From Siphonodentalium dalli (taxonomy: Eukaryota; Mollusca; Scaphopoda; Gadilida; Siphonodentaliidae): a stretch of 64,000 bases of DNA. The notes beneath the pieces are model-generated. The model did not search any database and had not been told where the DNA came from. It saw nothing but the letters and a program-made list of their open reading frames with translations. Below are positions 32,331 through 46,100 of this stretch, in pieces (the first letter of the stretch is position 1; each line of letters opens with the position of its first letter). The stretch covers positions 67,849,319-67,913,318 of the forward strand of contig CP136069.1 of assembly GCA_032622095.1 (NCBI GenBank). Reading direction: 5' to 3'. The position numbers and the translations under genes are program-made.

Positions 32331-32563
32331 TAAACCCTTTCAGTGCCAATTAAGTCCGATTTTTGTATCAAACCATATTTCCTTGATCATTTTTCAAATT
32401 TATTGATTATAATAATGTGATACATTGATGGAAAAGAGCTCTTAGAGCTCTTTCCATCAATGTATCACATTATTATAATCAATAAATTAAAAAATTTAAT
32501 TAAAAAAATTATCAAGCAAATATGGGTTGATACAAAAATCGGACTTGGCACTGAAAGGGTTAA
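32331..32563. mobile_element. C-type TTAA foldback element, copy 1
   Basis: Ends CCCTTTCAGTGCCA and TGGCACTGAAAGGG. The arms carry aagtccgatttttgtatcaa and the centre is gagctcttagagctc. Right flank TTAA, left TAAA. The second copy is at 59620-59843. Confidence 0.78.
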
Positions 32564-32861
32564 ATAAATTGCATCATGAAGCGATAATTAAATGACATGT
32601 TATAACGTAGACAATGTGCAAATATTTTATCACTATATACTATGAATTATACATTTAGAAAACACTTTGATTGAATAGACCGAAGCGACAAATAGATTGA
32701 GTTTTGACAATAAATTAGATATAAATCTTATTGAATAACACTGAACTAACTTAAGGCAAAACTAAAAAGTGATATATAAAAATTAATGTTAAATCTACAT
32801 TACAATACTATAAAGTTATTATATAATGTTGTTTACAGTATGTGTTTTTCTTCTACGAGTC

Positions 32862-32938
32862 CAGGTTGTGGTGAAAAGTCATATTGGACGAGACACGCCA
32901 GTGTCGAGTCCAATATGACTTTTCACCACAACCTGGAT
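32862..32938. repeat. Near-perfect hairpin, 77 bp
   Basis: tccaggttgtggtgaaaagt and acttttcaccacaacctgga pair over 30 bases; the loop itself holds gacac/gtgtc. The arm word gagtccaatatgact recurs twice at 33244-33283. Confidence 0.88.
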
Positions 32939-32939
32939 G

Positions 32940-33995
32940 AGTACAAGAAAAATTCATACAAGCTGTACACAACATTGTATAATGACATTTTTATTATCCA
33001 TCTGTATGTTTATCAAAATTTTGGGAATAAAAAGCCTGTATATATCGTATATTGCATCATCAGAAAGCATGATTTGTAAAAGTCAACACAGAAGTGAGAA
33101 AAAAAAAACTCAATGCGAAAATGAAACGTCTGCTAAATTCCATAAGTGTTGCGCGTGCATCACAATTTCACCGATTCATTTCGCAATAGAGTTAATTCGT
33201 GACGTCACGGAGTCCCGATAAAAAAGTGATATTGCACACTTGGGAGTCCAATATGACATTCGGGAGTCCAATATGACTTTTTCCTGGATTATCACGTGGC
33301 GGCTTTCGACCAATCGGAAATAGTTTTAGTTAAGGGATGGGTAATAATACCATGCAATTAACTCCTTCCAAATTGAGGGGTGATCACATTTTCTTTCAAG
33401 TAAAGTTCACCTGTAAGCGTACATATTTTTATGTTCGCGTTCGTCCATATAAGAAGATACTGACCAAGATGCCATTTTTATGGTCAATTTGGCCATATTT
33501 ATGTTGTAGTGAGCCATTAGTTTGACAAATACCCATTTCTGGCCGATAGGGTCCTGCATACCGGTATTTAGGCTTTTTGTTGGGAAAAACTAAGATTTTT
33601 GTGATCAATTTTCAAGCAGCCTACATAATGGCAGCCATTTTTGAAATCACATCACAAATCCAACCGAATTGACAAGGGGATCTTAAAAACATAATGATTA
33701 TGCTAGTGCTATGCTTTTCTGCTTCTTCTCCAATAAAAAAAAACATCTCCTAAACACTGCTAAATTGTGGCAACGACGGCCGACCATTTTGACAACCATC
33801 TTGGATTTTACCAGAATTTCACAAATTCATCAAGATTGTCAGGTAGTCAGCCGGTGGATTCTTCAGAATGGTGCCCTAGATCACCGGAATCCGCTGAGAA
33901 CAGAAGTTTATAGGCTAAACACGTATGATCAAAATATTCAGTTCAGCAAAATCTTCATATCCATTTAACATCCGTACCTCGTTCTGCCTTTTTTA
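32940..33995. other. Intergenic upstream of ALG6, no gene seen
   Basis: AT-rich, with short repeats of the catcttggattt kind at 33800-33815. Small reading frames at 32786-33221 and 33711-33968 have no recognisable features. Confidence 0.5.
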
Positions 33996-34001
33996 AAAAC
34001 C

Positions 34002-34012
34002 AAGATGGCGGC
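34002..34012 (+). promoter_or_regulatory. Possible YY1-type initiator-proximal motif AAGATGGCGGC
   Basis: AAGATGGCGGC lies about 95 bases before the ALG6 ATG in a TATA-poor stretch. In vertebrates this motif sits just after the start site of housekeeping genes. Its ATG would open a 12-codon upstream reading frame (34005-34043) ending before the ALG6 start. Transcript data are needed. Confidence 0.4.
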
Positions 34013-34106
34013 GCCCATGAAAATTATATTTTTCTTCCAATAAAGCGCACATTTTAGTCTTTTCTGACAAATATATTCGCACCGATTTTGATATATTGTC
34101 GACAAG

Positions 34107-34182
34107 ATGTTTCCAGTTTATTGTCTTGTTTGTTTTGTTGCGTTGATATTCAGATGGTTAATCTCAGAAAATAAATATTCAG
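34107..34182 (+). CDS. ALG6: ALG6 exon 1 (start codon, first membrane segment)
   Basis: The ATG at 34107 opens [20 protein letters not shown], one hydrophobic segment, then ENKYSG across the donor gtgaga. It lines up with the human start (MEKWYL through SLNSYSG), which supports this start codon. An upstream ATG at 34005 opens only a 12-codon frame. Confidence 0.88.
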
Positions 34183-37100
34183 GTGAGAATTTGTCGACAC
34201 GAAACTGGATGAGTCGAGATAGTCAGACTCAGATACCCATCGTATTCGTAATCTCATGCATTTCACAATGGACAAGACAATGGCTCAGAATGATATGTTA
34301 ATCGGCCCCTTGAAATTATAATTTTAACTCAATTTGAAGAGCTACTAGTACATGCATTGCAATGGTTTTTACTGTTTTATGTCTGTTGGCAGTGTTGTCT
34401 GTGAATACAGGAGAAGTCGGCCCCATACGAAGACGGCCCCGCGCGAAGTCGGCCCCAGAGAAGTCGGCCCCATTTATAACAGAACTATTGTTTAAAATCA
34501 ATCTTTATTTATTTTATGATATGAAATATGAAACTGATAATATATTTCACCACTGGCTCTACTTGAGCTGTCGCACCACTCTCTATTTTCTTGAATGCTG
34601 GGTCGATATGTTCGAGTGGTATGTACAGCAACGCGAAGATGAGTTTGAAAAAGTCGTTGATAGGGCCAGACTTGTAGTATGCTGTCGCCAGGCCGGAATC
34701 TTGGATCTTTCGCCACACGGCTTGGCCCCAGTGGAAGTTGCATCCGTGGATGTTGATGTCAGGGTAGACAGTTGTAGCAGCTTTCCATATCTGAAGCTCT
34801 TTCGAAATCCACAGTCATTTTTTCGAATGCTTGAGAAAAAATGGAAAGTTTTATCAAAATTAAAATTTTAAATCACTTACCTGTGTTACATATTCGATGA
34901 GTCCAGCGAGAACATCTGTCGCATTCTATGGACTCTTGTCGTTCTCTGACAAGAGATTTGCAATAAACGCAGTCAACAGGCATTGTGCTGAATTGAGGAA
35001 TGTATGAAAATCAGATAGCTGGGCTAACCTTATATACGTCTATAAATCCGAAGTGAGAATAATGAGCTAATGGCTTAAATTAAGTTGGGGACCTCATAAT
35101 TTGCCCAAATAAACACTATATCAATAAAATTAAGCCGATTTAATCTCTTCTAATTAATGGGGCCGACTTCGTGCGGGGCCGTCTTCGTATGTGGCCGACT
35201 TCGCGCGGGGCCGACTTCTCCAGATACCTTGTCTGTCTGTGCGTGCGTGCGTGCATCCATCTGTCAACAATAGCAAACATAGACCAAGGCTACAGGTCAC
35301 ACCCTTATTCCAATTATCACCAAACTTCATATCGGTCCTCGGGGTGACCTGACTGACCTCTGGATGGGAACTTAATTTTTTTTCGGAATTTTGTTAAAAA
35401 ACATGCGATTTAATATCAGCAGCCATCTTGGGCTTCACAGTTGTATCCATCAGCGCACCCTGTAGCCAACAATTATTTGCAAAATGTTTTGAAAATGTAC
35501 AAGCATGTTTAGGATCACCTCTAGATGGGAGCTGTTATTAAATTTGATAATTTTTCAATGAAAGCATGGCTGCCGGCAGCCATCTTGGATATTACTCTTC
35601 GCATGACTAAATCCTTTGGCACACATACAGGTAAAATAAGATATGATTGATATCCCTCATCAGAATTTGACCAAACTTCATATATAAGTATTAACATTGG
35701 GGTGACTTCTTGTTCTTGGATGGAATTGTTTTTACAATTGCATGAAATTCTATATTGGCTTATAGTTCTACAACTATACAGTAATGCTCTAATTAATCGA
35801 CTTCTTAACCACAGCAGAATTATGGGTAACTTTTCAGGATTTAGTCGGAAATATGGCTTGTTGGGCAATCTCACACGACTTCCCCGTCGAGTAAATTTTG
35901 GGCTGAAGTTTGTTTTAAAGTGCCGCCCTCCTCCCCCAAGTGCCGCCCTCCTCCCCCTGGATATGTTGATAATACAATGTTTATATTTTGGCATATATTT
36001 TATATAATGTGATCTAGGGGTCCGAAAATCAAGTGGACTTTTAACCTTTTCAAAAAATATTTGTGGTTTGGGTTTCCCCACCGACCCTATTTTAAACCTC
36101 CTACCATAAAGTTTTTTTCGTGGTTTTCAAGAAAATCTATTTAATTTTTACTCCTAAAATTTCATAAAATACAAAAAGCAGATTTAACCATCTCAGAATA
36201 GGTTGATTTCAAAGTAAAAGTATTGTGTAATATTAACTGTTATACAAAAATAATCAAAAGTAGTTTTATGTCATCTTGCAGAGTAAAATACGCACACGAA
36301 AAGTCATAAGAATATGTCAAAATGAAAACAATTAATTAAAAAAATAAAACTTCAAGCCTACCGACCGACCCTCTTTTTTTTCCGGCTTGTAACCCAAACC
36401 AGACACTTTAATTTTCTTTTGCCTAAGAGAATACATTGGCCTAACAATATTTACCTTTAGCTTTGTCTCCCTATGGGAGACTCGCATATATAAGAGAATG
36501 CACTGGCACAGGATCTTTAATGCTGCACCAGCAAAGCTCCTGTTATTAAAGGGTTAATGGAGAATTTAAGTGGTTGCTGATGATGATGGGATCCTTAGAG
36601 ATTTCTTTTGACAGATTAATATAAAGCACTGATTATTATTTTCAGGGTTCAATAAGCCCCCAATGTTCGGAGATTATGAAGCACAAAGACACTGGATGGA
36701 AATTACTCTCAACCTGCCTGTCAAAGAATGGTTGGTATAACCAGAGAATGACACAACATATTTGCAAGTTAATGTATTGAGGTTGCGATATTAGGAGAAT
36801 GTCGGTATCCTATATCCAAACAAATGGGGCCAGAATCGTCCATGAAACAACGGAGCTTGAAATGTGCTTTAATTTTTTTATGCTAAAATGGTTTAATAAA
36901 TAAAAAGATTTAAAATATTTGACATATATATACAACACAATACAATCAAAGGACTAGTTATTGAATCGATTGGCAGATTGCAGTGTTTACCTGAGGTTTT
37001 GATTAAACTTTGGTATCTTATTAAACTATTGGAATTTTATTGGTAATTCCGCTGTAAGGCGACACCAATGCTAAAGTATGGTTTACGGAGATCTGATCAG

Positions 37101-40100
37101 AAAAAAAGTAGATGCAAGAGGGAATAAAATAAAAATAAAAAAGTTTCTAATCAAACAATAATCAGAAAATAGCAATTGATGTGAAATTTTACATGATTTG
37201 TGAAATACATGTTATATATCTGTTTTCCGACACTTTCTTTTAATTTCATATTACCTCCGTTTTTATTCCAAGTTACAGATAAAGATACCTTTGCATACAA
37301 ATACCATAGTGGGAATGCCTACTTTATATTTATTGAAAGAGTTAACCCTTTACCCAACAAACCGGCCAAAACCGGCCAAGTAAAGCTTCAACAGCCTAAA
37401 ATATCTTCGGTCTGTCTCAATAGAACCATACAAATATGGATATCATTGGAACCGGCTCCTTGACCACATTGTGATAGTTACAGTTATGCCCTGTGCCAAT
37501 GCATTCTCTTATATATGCGAGTCGACCATAGGTCGCCTCGCATATATAAGAGAATGCATTGGCCTAAAAAAAATCTTTTTTTAACTCTTTTTACCATTTT
37601 TTCTTACATTCTTTAACAATTTTATAATTTTTAATGTGTCAAGCCAATGCATTCTCTTATATATGCGAGGCGACCTATGGTCGACTCGCATATATAAGAG
37701 AATGCATTGGCACAGGGCCCTTCTGTTGGGTAAAGGGTTAACTAGTTAGAATGTCTACATGTTTGAGGTTTTTTTCAGATAGCATACTATTAAATGTTTT
37801 TTTTTGCAACTTTGTGAAAAATGTCATAGGCAATGTTTGGAAACCAGACAATAAAATTGTCGCCTAACATTGTTTATATAGCAATTATTTTTACATGCAA
37901 AATCACATTATTGGATTATTGGAGAGTTATTAATAATGAAAATAAGTGAATTTATTTTTTCATGTACTTGTTGATGATAGTTATTTTTTACAGACTTTTA
38001 TATTAATTTGCATGAACTCATCTTCGAAGGACTTGATTCCCTTTTACCATTTGATGTCATCAAAATTCTTCCATCATTGTGTTTTTATTCTGTCAAGTTT
38101 GTAGACAGTTCAATTGCTAAGTTTCAGTTGCAATATCTAGGATGTTATTTACATTATGCATTTCCAATATATTCGACATTTCAAATTGATTAAGAATTAC
38201 CGGTATGGGATTGAGATTTAAAACCAGAGGAGTTTTCAGTAATTGGTTAGAATAACTTATGATATACACAATGTGACATGTAACATTTGTTTTGTTTTAC
38301 AGGTACATAAACAGTACAGAGAATGACTTGTTGTACTGGGGACTGGACTATCCACCTCTCACGGCTTATCATAGTCTACTATGTGGATATGTGTGAGTCC
38401 TTAATCTCACTAAAGCTATATTTTGACCCTTTAGTAAAGCTGAATCGGTCATTGGTAAATTGGTTACCCAGGATCTCTAAGCAAAGATTAGGATGGATGT
38501 TACATACAATGTTATTATAAATATACCAATGTGTGTACGAGGTGTGTGTGTGAGCTGCGTACGAATGTCAACCCCCCCACCATTCCCGTCTATATATCAA
38601 TTCAATCGTTGTTGTTAGATATTGTTCTGTATATAAATGTATAATATAATAAAAACATTTAAAAAAAAAATTAAAATGGATCTTAAATTTTCTTTGTATA
38701 TCTACAGTTCGGGAATATGTACAGTCAATTTCATATTGCTTAATTGTTTGTTTCGGTTATTTGCATAAAACTATCCTGCACCAAACCATATCCTTTTAAA
38801 AAGACTATGTTTTAAATGTTTACTAGTGTATGCATATATAACAAAATTAATGGTATTGTGGTTTATTCCATACTGAAATCACCAATATGTTTTAAAAATA
38901 GCAAACAAACTGACACAATGAGGATTAATTCTGATTAATTGGTAATTTTTTATGTCAATGTTTTCCTCAATCATCATGTTCACGTTCGCGTTCACAGAGA
39001 AAAAACTACATAACACCAGCCCTGTTAATTAGCAAAAAAGATTGCCTATGTCAGAAATATTGCTAAAAAGCCTAGGATCCACATACATGTACATTTAGTA
39101 CAAGTATAATTTTAGTTCACAATTACAACTTGGCCTATTATCATCCATGCCAGATCCTGATTGGGTCTGGCTTTAATAAAATTGCTGATTATCAAGATAC
39201 AGGTGTAATCAATGTTATCTCAGTAGTCCTTGGCATACAACAATGAATTTTTGCTGTCTACAGATTCCCACAGTGTGACACTAAGACAATGTCTGCAGCA
39301 ATTTGTTTCAATTTTGCACAAAACATTGGCAGGTTTTGAGATTTGCCTCGGCCAAAAACAAGCCGACAAAATACCGGTATCTTTTTGCCTAGGCATTAGC
39401 CTCGACTCAGCCGATAGCCAACACTAATTAACATGATTGTAACACGTATTTCAGGGTGTTCCAATTGTTTTGTAACAGTTAATCTTTTATTTCTCTGGTT
39501 CATAAACAAACTAATCCATATTACCATATTAAATCATCTGTGTTCAGGTGTGAATTTGACATTTAACTACAGATATTAACCACCATATATTAAACCTATA
39601 GCGATGACAAAGAGGTCAATCAAATATAGAAAGCCACAAATGCATGCTTTAATTAAGGACAGTCTGAGCGCACCCAGGCTATTGACTGAACTTCTGATCG
39701 TGTACGAGATTTGGGACGTACGACCAAAGTAACGTTAAATAGCCAAAACCAATAATTTGGAACAGTTAAAAATGCTACTCATATTTTAGAAAAGGTCAAA
39801 ACGACACCGGAGAGTGTCGTCAGTTGCTGGCGCTTTGATTTAAGACTGACTCTCTAAGTGGTGGCCACAATTTTCTTTTTTGGCACTTAACTGGTAAGAA
39901 GGTGTACTAATCAAGCTGTACCCCATTCCCAGACAAAATTACCGATAAGACCATGCTCACAGAGAAGGTAATATCGTGGGCCCAACCCATTCCTGTGTAG
40001 TTTCTGTAAATATCGTAAGATCATTTTAAGTAACATTTTTATAGATATTAACCCTTTGAGTGCCAGGTCCAATTTTTGTATCAACCCATATACCATGTGC

Positions 40101-43100
40101 CAATGCATTCTCTTATATATGCGAGTCGACCATAGGTCGCCTCGCATATATAAGAGAATGCATTGGCCTAACATTTTTTTTTTTTTTTTTTTTTACAATT
40201 TTTTTACAATTTCAATAATTTATTCTTATATTCTTTAACAGACTTATTTTGTAGGTTAGGGCCGATGAGATCGGCCCATGGCACTCAAAGGGTTAAATCA
40301 TACTAGAACAACATATATACAATTTAGTGCACCAATTGTGACTCAAAATCAATGGCAGCCATAAAGTAATATTTATAAATGTTATGCATCCAGCGATGTA
40401 TATATTTACGTCCATGATGCATCACATGTATTTTTAAGTCTTTGTACATATATCTGATAAATCTCCTACACATAAAGTTCTGCAATGTTAAAATTCTAAT
40501 GATAATGTTACTGTTACATTCTGATATTCTTCTTGTTATATCGGTTGGGATAATGCTATTTTTGGAGCGAGTTCCGCCCATTGCACTTCTATAATGGACA
40601 TTTCTCCAAGAATCATGGGTGGGAATTATATTGCTTGTATGTCCTTGGATGAGGTTAAATGGTAGCTTAGAGGGAAGCCTTTCCCAATCATGATGACATC
40701 AAACATGCTTATATTAGGGACCAATTAAATGTCAAAGCAACTAGATTTATAAATAAACAAAGCCTAGTTTTCCAGAGAATTTTGATTTGTCGCGTTATCA
40801 GTTAATGCATGTAAACAATACATTAAACGATCGTATCATCACTATACCTTTTTCTCTCATGGTAGATGATATATCATTTTGAAGATTAATCACAGTCATA
40901 TCAGGTGATCAATCACATTCAGTGGTTACGTGAATGCCCAGACTCCACATTTACACGTTTTTGAATGAACGTCCGTTATAGAAGAGCAACTAACTCGGTC
41001 CAAGAACAGCATCATCCCAACCGATATCCCAAGCTGTTGTGGACCAAGAAGAATTTGTCTACCACTATATAAGGCTATCCCCTCATGTGTATGATGTCAC
41101 TGCCCATAGTTCATATTAAATGTTCAAGCCTGCGAATAAAGTATCTGCCATTTGCAGAATGAGGTCCCCAGATGGTGAATTTAGTGATGCTATCCCTCAC
41201 AGCAGTCTAGCATCACCAAATTCACCCTCTGGGGACCTCATTCTGCTTAGGCCCCATCTTCTGGGAAGTATCTATAGTCTGAAATTAACATTGTTTTTAG
41301 TTACTTTTTCCCTTCTCTTCAGTTTCTATATCGCCTAATTTGCAGAAGATAAAATGCATAATTGAGGTGAATAATGGGTTAACGTCATGAACTTCAACTG
41401 ATGAACTTCAATCTGATGGTAGGTTTCCAATAGAAGTCGAGGCTTAATCAGAATGAGGTCCCCAGAGGGTGAATTTGGTGACGTTGATTATGCATTTCAT
41501 CTTCTGCAAATTATGGGATATAGAAACTGAAGAGAAGGGGAAAAAGTAACTAAAAACAATGTTAATTTGAGACTATAGATACTTCCCAGAAGATGTTGCC
41601 TAAGCAGAATGAGGTCCCCAGAGGTTGAATTTGGTGATGCTAGCCACTATCAAACACGTAGCTGTTGAATAGACCTGATTCACTCTTACCTGGTGTTTTT
41701 ATATTTTAGTGCAAACTTCATCAACTCCACCTGGGTTGCCTTGGGAACCTCACGAGGACATGAGAGTCAAGATCACAAGTTCTTCATGCGAAGCTCTGGT
41801 AGATTTTTTTTAATAGTCAGCCATTACATGATGGGAGCTGCGCTGGTGCAGCATTAAAGATCCTGTGGTACTGCATTCTCTTATATATGCGAGTCTCCTG
41901 TAGTGAGCTTCGCATATATAAGAGAATGCACTAGCTTACAATGTCAAGGTATTTATTGTTAGGCCAATGCATTCTCTTATATATGCGAGGCTCCCTATGG
42001 GACACTCGCATATATAAGAGAATGCATTGGCACAGGGTTTTCTAAAAAAATCAGGAAGCTCAAGTCATGGAACGGTTAATACCCATATTATACGCATTGA
42101 ATGTTTAGCAATCTCAGGCTGATTAAGCATCAATTAACCCTTTCTTTATTAAATGGAATCTCCTATTCAGTGATGAAAGTATACATTGGAATGTATATTC
42201 AGTCTTTGATACTTTTCAAAAGTATGTTTTCTTCTCTCTATCTAGAGAGCATATTTTGATATTCAGATTATCATTGATTTGCTGGCATGGCAAGCGTTGC
42301 TCAGCTGAAGAATGCATAAACTATTAGTGGCCCTTCAAGTCATTTTAAATAGTTATTAGTCATCTGGGGTAAACAGCACCTTGTACATGACTCTCTGTAT
42401 AAAGTTACATCTCTCTTTTAAGTTTATAATAAATGCTTGTTATTTCTAATTATTAGCAGCAGATTATTAGTGCCTCTTTAAGTCACTGGAGGTCAACAAC
42501 ACCTATCCCGTGGCATTCCTCACGTCATTTTACTTTTGTGCATCAATTTTCCCACATATTTTCTGTGCTCATAATAAACACTGTTTATTGGTCATATAAT
42601 TTATTAGTCATCTAAGGTCAAATGTGTATTATAATATAAACCCATGACATTCCCCCGGTCAGATGACCCATTTTCCTAGATATCTTCTAAGCTGATAAGG
42701 AAGGCTCTTTTTTGCTCATATTTGCTCCTTTTAGTCATCTGAGGTCAATGGCATTTATCACATGACACTCCACAGGTCAATTAATCCCAGTCTTTAAATC
42801 TTCACCGACCAGATTGCAATCATTTTGGTATTTAATTAAATTAATTATTAGTGCTCTTTAAGACATCTGAAGTCAACGGGGTCTATCTAATAAGATTACC
42901 CGGGTCAAATTACCCAAATGGTCGCATCTAGCAAAAATATATATAAACTAATTATTAGTGCCGTTCTAAGAAATCTGAGGTAAACAGGACCTATCTAATA
43001 ACGCTTCCCAGGCCAAATTACCCTTATGTACAATTTTCAGTTCCTTTTAGCGAACAAACAAAAAAATAAAATTGAGTTTCCTTTGTATAGATTATCACTT

Positions 43101-46100
43101 TTTATATTTGTTTATATTTTTAGTATTGCTCGTGGACATGTTGGTGTTCCTTCCTGCTGTCTTTATTTACTTCAAGATACAAAAGCATCACAACCCGTAT
43201 AAAAAGGTAAGTTGGTGATGCTCTCTCTAAATGCATCACAACCCATATAAAAAGGTGAGATACTGGTGTATTTTAACCCTTTACCCAACAGAAGGGCCCT
43301 GTGCCAATGCATTCTCTTATATATGCGAGTCGACCATAGGTCGCCTCGCATATATAAGAGAATGCATTGGCTTAACACATTAAAAATTATAAAATTGTTA
43401 AAGAATGTAAGAAAAAATGGTAAAAAAAGATTTTTTTTAGGCCAATGCATTCTCTTATATATGCGAGGCGACCTATGGTCGACTCGCATATATAAGAGAA
43501 TGCATTGGCACAGGGCATAACTGTAACTATCACAATGTGGTCAAGGAGCCGGTTCCAATGATATCCATATTTGTATGGTTCTATTGAGACAGACCGAAGA
43601 TATTTTAGGCTGTTGAATCTATATTTGGCCGGTTTTGGCCGGTTTGTTGGGTAAAGGGTTAATGTTCTAAGAATGTGATATAATGAAATCTAATAATATT
43701 ATATTTGTTCAAATTAGCAACCAAAATAATGCACAATACAATAGGAATGGATGGAGATCCAAAATTGTTTTTACATGCCCTTGTCATCTGCAATCTCTAA
43801 AATGCCGACTTCAGTGGCATTAGCGATGTGTCAAGACATTGCTGGTCTCCTATTTTCAAACTATTTTAGTCAAGTGGTTTGATGAGGGATGGTTGGCAGG
43901 CATCCGAGCAGGCGAGTGGGTGAATGTGAGGGCCCTAAACCTATATAACATAGCCGTTTATTGATGGATATTGAAAGTTTTTTTTATCTGAGTTTAATGT
44001 CATGTGCGACAGCTACACACACACAACTTACGGACTAGAGTTATGGTACTTATTTCTATTTATAGAAATTATATGTCCATTAGCATGATAACTTCAACAA
44101 ATGTCAACCGATTCAATTCATATTGGATATAGGAATCATTCACAACAAAAGTTGATTGAATTTAAAAAACCAGGTTTGTCCGATTTTTTTTAATTGAGTT
44201 ATGAGACTTTGGTCCGAGTTATGATTCCTTAGTTTATCCATTTTCAGTGATTCTCAGTCGAATAGGTTAACTCTTATGGGCAAACAAAAAACAATCATAT
44301 TGTTGAAGCAAACATACTAGACGATTTCAAGTAACAAATTGATGCTGTTTTCTGGTGCGAAAGATACAAATTTGACTAAACTGCATAAATATTATATCCA
44401 GTACGGACAAATCTATACAATAACTTTCACAGTCATTCCATCTAAATACTTTATGTTAATTTATTTTTGCAAGGGGTAAAAATCATCCCAAAAATTGATG
44501 ATGATGATAACTCACAATAAACCTGACCTTTAGACAAGGCGTTATTTATACAACATTTATCTCACTGCTGACTGCTCTTAGGTTCTGAATATGTCAAACT
44601 AAAAATCAGATGTAATCGAAAAGTAATTGGTTACATTTTACTAAAGTAATTGTAGTAATAATCGATTATATTTGTACACAATGTAATCAATAATCGTAAT
44701 TGTTATTATGTATATCAAAATTAATTGTAATCGTAATCAATTACATTGGCATTTAACCACCCCAACCTATTAGGTATTAGCTGACATGCTTGATTTGAGC
44801 ACTTGTTTGTGGATCACTGACAGTGTGCTAATGTTCCATTGGTTTGAGCTGACGCAATAATAATCGATCCATTTATATAGCAGTAATGCCCTAAATAATC
44901 GACTCCTTAACCACAGCAGAATTATGGGTAATTTGTCAGGTTTTAGTCGGAAATATGGATTGTTGCCATATTTCTGACTAAATCCTGAAAAGTTACCCAT
45001 AATTCTGCTGTGGTTAAGGAGTCAATTATTTAGGGAATTACTTTACCACAATACGAGTTATTTCCAGACTTGAGTCAAGCGTGGCATTCATCTTTAATAT
45101 CTGCATACCATTATAAGTAAACATACATGAGAGCTTCTTTATTCCCCATGTTATAATATTAGACAAATAAATACAAATTCTGTGTTCTCAGGCACCTCCC
45201 TCATCACTGAAATTTTCTCTGAAAAATTGCCAATTTTTTTCTCATTATTTTATTTTAGAAACATTACATTGAAACCGAGTTCTCCCTTAAGACATAACTG
45301 GTGCAAGCAGTCACAGTCAAGCTTGAGTTTAATGTGCCTGTCATTCTGTCATTTGCAGAATGAGGTCCCCAGAGGGTGAATTTAGTGATGCTAGCCACTG
45401 TACCAGGAAGAATTACTCCATTCACCCTCTGGGCACCTCATTCTTCATGGCCTCATCTGCTATAGGAGACATAGATTCAGATTGAAGTTCCCAAATGGTG
45501 AATATTGTGATGTACGCCAAATTGGGAACCTCGATTATGCAAAGTCTGCCAATTTGCGAATGTAGAGAAACTAAACTAAAAAAGAAATAGATTCTATGTG
45601 AAGAAATTTCTATAGAAATTTGATAATAAAGAAACTTTCCAGAGAAGGTAAGGGCTAAGCAGAATGCGGTCCCCAGAGGGTCAATTTAGTGATGCTATCC
45701 CGCTATGCAGGATAGCATTACTAAATTCACCCTCTGGAGACCGCATTCTGCAAATGACAGGCACACTAAACTCAGGCTTGGTCACAGTACACATAACTTG
45801 GTGTGAGATTTGAACAGCATATACATGTAACTATAGTTATGCTTGAAATATAGCCACTTTTTTAAAACTCAGCAGTCCACTAGCGAGCATTAACCCGTTC
45901 TATACTAAATGGATTCTCCCAGTCAGTTAAAAAGTGTGCATCAGAACAGTCTATTTTTCATTTGGAGGGATATTAAATTGATAAAATTTGATGACAGTTA
46001 AATAAAAGTGCATCACAAGACCTATTTATTGAAGGAAATGTTTTGATAATAAGTTCAACAAATGACCTATGTTGAACTTATTATCTGAACATTTCCTATG

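Larger units (their letters stand above)
34410..35221 (-). mobile_element. Mutator-like (MULE) element, internally deleted
   Basis: Terminal inverted repeats of about 64 bp, each made of four gaag-cggcccc units, enclose 812 bp in ALG6 intron 1. On the minus strand it contains an N-terminal zinc-knuckle exon and a C-terminal transposase fragment (entries below), so most of the transposase is deleted. No target duplication is clear. Confidence 0.85.

Noticed and set aside
34362-34871. 169-codon plus-strand frame
   Set aside because: It is antisense to the MULE transposase fragment and runs through its terminal repeat.
35521-36081. 186-codon minus-strand frame
   Set aside because: It crosses an H hairpin arm, part of a gtccgtcc-type repeat and a duplicated ctcctcccc tract; no recognisable domain.
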